From an uncultured Bacteroides sp. (GTDB lineage Bacteria > Bacteroidota > Bacteroidia > Bacteroidales > Bacteroidaceae), in assembly GCF_905207245.1 (NCBI RefSeq), contig NZ_CAJLKP010000123.1:1-9984 (forward strand): a stretch of 9,984 nucleotides of DNA, given 5' to 3'. The translations under genes and the position numbers were made by a program. The notes beneath the pieces were generated by a model, which worked only from the letters and a program-made list of their open reading frames with translations, did no database searches and had not been told where the DNA came from. The number at the start of each line of letters is the position of its first letter. Positions within the stretch are counted from its first letter, which is position 1. Positions 8,001 through 9,984 of the stretch are shown piece by piece.

Positions 8001-8163
8001 ACATACCGGCTTCACAGGTACTTGTGCTTGGGTGGACCCGACGAATGGTCTTGTTTATGTCTTTCTTTGTAATCGCATTTATCCCGATGTATGGAATACG
8101 AAGCTGATGAAGTTGGATATCCGTACACGGATACAGGAGGTGATATACCAGGCGTTGAGGTAG
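5041..8163 (+). CDS. GH3 N-acetylglucosaminidase fused to beta-lactamase-fold hydrolase, copy 2
   Basis: I start at the ATG at 5041 (1040 residues); an in-frame ATG at 5035 adds Met-Ile only. The signal peptide runs MKKILLSF to about NAQA (residue 22), followed by a Pro-rich stretch. The Cys residues near its end make lipidation possible but I favour ordinary cleavage. The layout matches copy 1. The GH3 domain (about 38-385) has KHFPGHG at 226-232, the D237-S-H239 dyad and D313 in FTDALAM. A poorly conserved middle domain follows. The serine-hydrolase domain (about 595-1040) has S673-L-T-K676, LLHESGLP, Y818-S-C820 and H988-T-G990. The Cys at 820 replaces Asp of copy 1 and the usual Asn of Tyr-x-Asn. 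Two insertions relative to copy 1 lie near 638-661, before the S-L-T-K serine, and near 860-875. The same muropeptide role is likely, perhaps with different peptide or glycan preference. Confidence 0.86.
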   Translation: MKKILLSFLMICSCCAGFNAQAHPLPARQSPIVPVEPIIIRQFSGDEQCRQWVDSVMDRMNLKERIGQLFIYTIAPQQNKANRDLLRKVVNDYKVGGLLFSGGLIENQAVLTNEAQKMADVPLMITFDGEWGLSMRLRGTPVFPRNMVLGCIQDDKLLYEYGREMARQCRELGVQVNFAPVADVNINPKNPVINTRSFGESPANVADKVIAYSRGLEEGGVLSVSKHFPGHGDTDVDSHHSLPVLSFSRARLDSVELYPFRKAIQAGLSGMMVGHLEVPVLEPKRGVPSSLSRKVVHDLLTQEMKFQGLVFTDALAMKGVSTTDQTVCLKALKAGHDLLLVPRRIKEEVDAVLDAVKRGELTEAEIEAKCRKVLTYKYALGLSKKPFVRLSGLGNRINTAHTRDLIRRLNQAAITVLQNKGNMLPLDADTREVAVLNVGDAKEIQPFLKELSGYIKASTAVFQLKKELPEVARKQLRDSLSQYKRILVCVTDHRLIPYQAFFNEFAPDVPVAYLLFIPGKQVLQIRRGVSAADAVILAHSSMDDVQEQVARILYADATADGHLSASIGSLFATGDGLAITPKTPRHFVPDEYGVNSRLLARIDDIAKEGIKEGAYPGCQIVVLKGGKEMYNKAFGTHTWGGMVGISANKLPAAVSVPGAGLPVSPTDVYDLASLTKTTATLLAVMKLYDKGRLSLTDRASDYLPWLQDTDKKDITIRQLLLHESGLPSTLLFYQEAIDGDSYAGTLFKARPDATHSVQIGARTWANPKFRFKEGLTSKVRTAEHTLQVSDSLWLNRSFKEEYWQKIVKAPLRDRRYRYSCVGFILLQQVVEARTGMSMDAFLEQEFYAPMGLKRTGYLPLQGAAAVGIVSGTYTPVPKAEIIPSSIDPFLRKTVLQGFVHDESAAFLGGVSGNAGLFSNATEVARIYQMLLNGGELDGKRYLSPETCRVFTTTVSRISRRGLGFDKPDRQNPAKSPCAVAAPATVYGHTGFTGTCAWVDPTNGLVYVFLCNRIYPDVWNTKLMKLDIRTRIQEVIYQALR

Positions 8164-8247
8164 TTACGAGCTACAAGCTACAAGCTACGAGTGCTGCGCT
8201 ATTACGCCGAAAGGCACTCGTAGCTCGTAACTTGTAGCTCGTAACTA
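8161..8247. repeat. 34-bp inverted repeat made of 7-base words
   Basis: The left arm 8161-8194 and right arm 8214-8247 are reverse complements at 32 of 34 positions, around a 19-base loop. The left arm is itself a 7-base tandem array: GTTACGA, GCTACAA, GCTACAA, GCTACGA. It begins exactly at the TAG stop codon of the fusion gene (8161-8163). As RNA from the minus strand both mismatches become G-U pairs; from the plus strand they are A-C mismatches. It lies between convergent genes, so it may block read-through or protect transcript ends. Confidence 0.8.
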
Positions 8248-8256
8248 ATACAAACG

Positions 8257-8301
8257 AAGGGAATAGTCCCCCGCTCACGCGGCCGGCTATTCCCTTTTTT
8301 T
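8257..8301 (+). terminator. intrinsic terminator of the plus-strand block
   Basis: The stem AAGGGAATAG (8257-8266) pairs with CTATTCCCTT (8287-8296). An inner GC-rich hairpin (CCGC at 8271-8274 with GCGG at 8279-8282) stacks inside it, and a run of seven T follows at 8295-8301. This is a classic factor-independent terminator for the gene ending at 8163. On the minus strand no T run follows the stem, so it would not act as a normal terminator for the opposing gene. Confidence 0.88.
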
Positions 8302-8365
8302 ACACGTCTTGAAACAATCAATTAATACCAGTCAAACTTATATCTGTGCTATAATGCAAATTATG

Positions 8366-8995
8366 TTAGAATGCAATACCCAGACGCAGACCGAAATTGC
8401 TCAAACCGTCTACACTGTAAGTGAACAAATCACCCTTGTTGGTACCGTAGCTGTAATAAGCTGCGATGTGCAGACCCGGTCCGTAAGCCCATGGATAGAT
8501 ATTGAGGCCGATTTCCGGTGATACGTAGAAGCCCCATGTGCTCTTGTTAGCCTCGTAAACGTTGAAAGTAGATTTGATTTCAGCGTACTGAGGGCCGACT
8601 TTCAAACCGAAGTAAGGCTGGAAAGCTCCGCCACGGTCGAAAGTGTAACGTCCGGCAAGACCGAAAGGCAACTGGAACAGCGTGTGCTGTTGGTCGGTAT
8701 TGATGCTACCGCCTTCACCTACGGGTAGTGTCTGGCGTCCGAAGTATTCGTGGTTGCTGTGGTAAGCCAAGAAAGCACCGAGTGCAATGTTCGGGGTTAC
8801 GTAATAACCACCTTCAAAACTCATACCCCATCCGCTGGCTTTGTCAGCGAAGTGGTTGCTCAGGGGAAAGTTGAACTGCCAATCGATATTGGCATAACCG
8901 TTATCGGTCATTTGTGCCTTTGCCGGCATGGCGAAGACGAGAGCCAGGGCGGCAACTGCCAGTACTCTCATGGAAATATATTTTATTGTTTTCAT
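8366..8995 (-). CDS. small outer-membrane beta-barrel protein
   Basis: This encodes 209 residues. The signal peptide is MKTIKYISMRVLAVAALALVF and so on, with cleavage after A27 (AKA before Q28); Met9 is a less likely alternative start. The mature chain alternates hydrophobic and polar residues in aromatic-bounded strands (for example GMSFEGGYYV, LGAFLAYHS, FGLKVGPQY, WGFYVSPEIGLNIYP, LHIAAYYSYG) and ends in GLRLGIAF with a C-terminal Phe, the usual signal for BAM insertion. Size and pattern fit an 8-strand barrel of the outer-membrane beta-barrel (PF13568/PF13505-like) group. No enzymatic motif or OmpA peptidoglycan-binding domain is present. It lies 78 bases after the lipoprotein gene on the same strand with no clear promoter between, so co-transcription is likely. 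Its substrate or role is unknown. Confidence 0.8.
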   Translation of the reverse strand: MKTIKYISMRVLAVAALALVFAMPAKAQMTDNGYANIDWQFNFPLSNHFADKASGWGMSFEGGYYVTPNIALGAFLAYHSNHEYFGRQTLPVGEGGSINTDQQHTLFQLPFGLAGRYTFDRGGAFQPYFGLKVGPQYAEIKSTFNVYEANKSTWGFYVSPEIGLNIYPWAYGPGLHIAAYYSYGTNKGDLFTYSVDGLSNFGLRLGIAF

Positions 8996-9024
8996 ATTTG
9001 TTATTGTTTTTAAGTTACGGGATA

Positions 9025-9038
9025 GTCCGCTTCCGGAC
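9025..9038 (-). other. small hairpin between the two minus-strand genes
   Basis: GTCCG and CGGAC form a perfect 5-bp stem with a 4-base loop (GAAG when read on the minus strand). There is no U tract after it. It may modestly affect mRNA processing between the lipoprotein and barrel genes, but the stem is short enough to be chance. Confidence 0.3.
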
Positions 9039-9044
9039 CATCTT

Positions 9045-9080
9045 CTACTAACTACTTAACTACTAGCTACTAATTACTTA
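9045..9080. repeat. degenerate 7-8-base tandem repeat overlapping a stop codon
   Basis: The words CTACTAA, CTACTTAA, CTACTAG, CTACTAA, TTACTTA run in series. On the minus strand the array starts at the last codons of the lipoprotein gene (stop at 9074-9076) and continues into the gap, presenting several further stop triplets. It is the second array in this window attached to a stop codon. Confidence 0.6.
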
Positions 9081-9706
9081 TTAGTCAGATATGAGGATTG
9101 AGTGAAAGCCTGGTTTACACCTTCAACCGCCAACTTCGCATTGACAGAGCTGGAACCGCTGAGCAATCCGCTCATATAGCTTGTCCAGAGTACGGGCAGT
9201 TTTTCTTTTTCGCCTTGAGTGGCTTCCAGATTGAGGAGTTCGGTAATGAATGAACCGGTGCTATAAGTATAGGTTACGGCATACGGGTAGTACCATCCGC
9301 CCCAGTTACCCCAGTAAGGTGCATCCCAATATCCTGGGTAGTTCCACCACCATTCGGGGCGTCCATAGTCATTAAAGTAGTAAGTGCTCTTGATGTAGCT
9401 GACCTGTAAACCGAGGTTGGCTTCGTCACGGTCATCAACGCGGACATAACCACGATTGCTCATGTTGGTTGCATAGGCTTGCAGAATTTCTTGAGCGTTA
9501 TCATCTTTCCAGTACTCAGCTTCTTTCTTGTCGCCGATGATGAGGATACTGTCCGGCATGTAGTACGTTTGGAAAGCTTTGAAGTCAGCTTTCGCGTCAT
9601 AGTTGGTATAAACCAGATACTTGTTGTCCAGCTTATCCGTGTCAGGGTCTTTTTCGCAGGCTGCGAAAGTCAAGACCACCAATAATAGGGGAATTAATTT
9701 CTTCAT
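9074..9706 (-). CDS. DUF4136-like lipoprotein, Trp/Tyr-rich
   Basis: This encodes 210 residues. The lipoprotein signal is MKKLIPLLLVVLTFAAC with lipobox F14-A15-A16-C17. The residues after Cys (EKDPDTDK) are acidic, resembling the surface-export signals of Bacteroidetes lipoproteins, so exposure on the outer surface is possible. The body resembles the DUF4136 family: an early YxNYDAKADFKAFQTYYM block (33-50), a middle region where DDAQE-like helices precede GYVRVDDRDEANLGLQVSY (86-104), and a late segment (about 155-203) with alternating small residues. Residues 109-148 are very aromatic (seven Trp and many Tyr, Gly, Pro), a pattern common in this family's linker loops. No catalytic motif is seen. 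It is probably the first gene of a two-gene minus-strand unit with the barrel gene. The function of DUF4136 is not established. Confidence 0.75.
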   Translation of the reverse strand: MKKLIPLLLVVLTFAACEKDPDTDKLDNKYLVYTNYDAKADFKAFQTYYMPDSILIIGDKKEAEYWKDDNAQEILQAYATNMSNRGYVRVDDRDEANLGLQVSYIKSTYYFNDYGRPEWWWNYPGYWDAPYWGNWGGWYYPYAVTYTYSTGSFITELLNLEATQGEKEKLPVLWTSYMSGLLSGSSSVNAKLAVEGVNQAFTQSSYLTNK

Positions 9707-9726
9707 ACTTCTTATAATGTTTAGGT

Positions 9727-9734
9727 TAAATATA
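9727..9734 (-). promoter_or_regulatory. possible -7 element for the lipoprotein gene
   Basis: Read on the minus strand the bases are TATATTTA, one mismatch from TAnnTTTG. The element ends 20 bases before the ATG at 9706, which suits a short Bacteroides leader. No matching TTTG appears at the -33 spacing. Confidence 0.35.
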
Positions 9735-9788
9735 AAAATCCTGCCCTGGTACCTCAGGCTTTTGGTACATGAACAAGATAAAAAATAA

Positions 9789-9893
9789 AAGGTTCAGAAG
9801 AAGGTATGTTAAATTTGTGTTTTTTGGTGGGAAAGTACTGCTTCGTTTGAGCTTAGATGTATATTGAATCGTGGACACAGGTATCTGAACCTT
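9789..9893. repeat. 10-bp inverted repeat spanning 105 bases in a gene-free region
   Basis: AAGGTTCAGA (9789-9798) and TCTGAACCTT (9884-9893) are perfect reverse complements 85 bases apart. Between them lies TAAATTTG (9810-9817), an exact plus-strand TAnnTTTG match. No open reading frame of note is enclosed. It could be a small RNA locus, a short non-autonomous element or chance. The rest of 9707-9934 shows no gene. Confidence 0.35.
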
Positions 9894-9934
9894 GCCTTAG
9901 TAGGGTGCTTTTGATAAAAGATAGATGTGTGTAG

Positions 9935-9984
9935 TGTACTGAATAAGTTGACACTTCTAAAATTAGAAATTCATATGGAAGCAT
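9935..9984 (+). mobile_element. possible left end of an IS3-family (IS150-like) insertion sequence
   Basis: TGTACTGAATAAGTTGACAC begins at 9935 and resembles the terminal inverted repeats of IS150-group elements, which commonly open TGTACTGA and continue to a GTT-[AG]-GACA-like block. An ATG at 9975, 40 bases in, reads Met-Glu-Ala before the window ends and could be the start of orfA. The right end and transposase lie outside the window, so this rests on resemblance only. Confidence 0.4.

Noticed and set aside
7625..8107. Plus-strand overlapping frames inside the end of the second fusion gene
   Set aside because: They lie within the well-conserved serine-hydrolase domain in another frame and have low-complexity, unrecognisable products.
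8309..9013. Plus-strand frames opposite the barrel gene
   Set aside because: The minus-strand frame has a signal peptide, barrel strands and C-terminal Phe; the plus-strand products show no such features.
9908..9920. Short palindrome CTTTTGATAAAAG
   Set aside because: A 5-bp AT-rich stem with a 3-base loop is expected by chance in this AT-rich flank.

Overview
This window looks like the chromosome of a gut-type Bacteroidales bacterium, most likely Bacteroides or a close relative. The signs are A-rich leaders without Shine-Dalgarno sequences, several matches to the Bacteroides -7 promoter element TAnnTTTG, many secreted or lipid-anchored envelope proteins, a small outer-membrane barrel ending in Phe, and large GH3/beta-lactamase-like fusions of a Bacteroidetes type. 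I identified families by reading motifs, not by database search.

The left and middle part (about 120-8301) is a plus-strand block of four exported hydrolase genes. The first two encode the two halves of a UshA/5'-nucleotidase-type enzyme on separate genes in reversed order: a lipoprotein carrying the C-terminal domain (152-925), then a periplasmic metallophosphatase carrying the catalytic domain (971-1897). Ten bases later starts a 1000-residue fusion of a NagZ-like GH3 N-acetylglucosaminidase to a beta-lactamase-fold serine hydrolase (1908-4910). A long perfect hairpin and a fresh -7 element separate it from a second, diverged copy of the same fusion (5041-8163). The domain pair matches NagZ and AmiE of Bacillus subtilis, which act in sequence on muropeptides. 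My inference is therefore that the block salvages cell-wall fragments, and perhaps nucleotides or UDP-sugars, in the periplasm.

The last plus-strand gene ends in an unusual inverted repeat built of 7-base words that starts exactly at the stop codon. A textbook intrinsic terminator follows (8257-8301). Facing this block are two minus-strand genes, probably co-transcribed: a DUF4136-like lipoprotein rich in Trp and Tyr (9706-9074) and a small outer-membrane beta-barrel protein (8995-8366).

The right end (9707-9984) has no complete gene. It holds a weak promoter match for the lipoprotein gene, a 10-bp inverted repeat spanning 105 bases, and at 9935 a sequence resembling the terminal repeat of an IS3-family (IS150-like) insertion sequence that runs out of the window. 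Degenerate short-word tandem repeats occur at three intergenic places (11-50, 8161-8247, 9045-9080). With the split nucleotidase and the paired fusion enzymes, they are the main points of interest. I see no CRISPR array, tRNA or rRNA.
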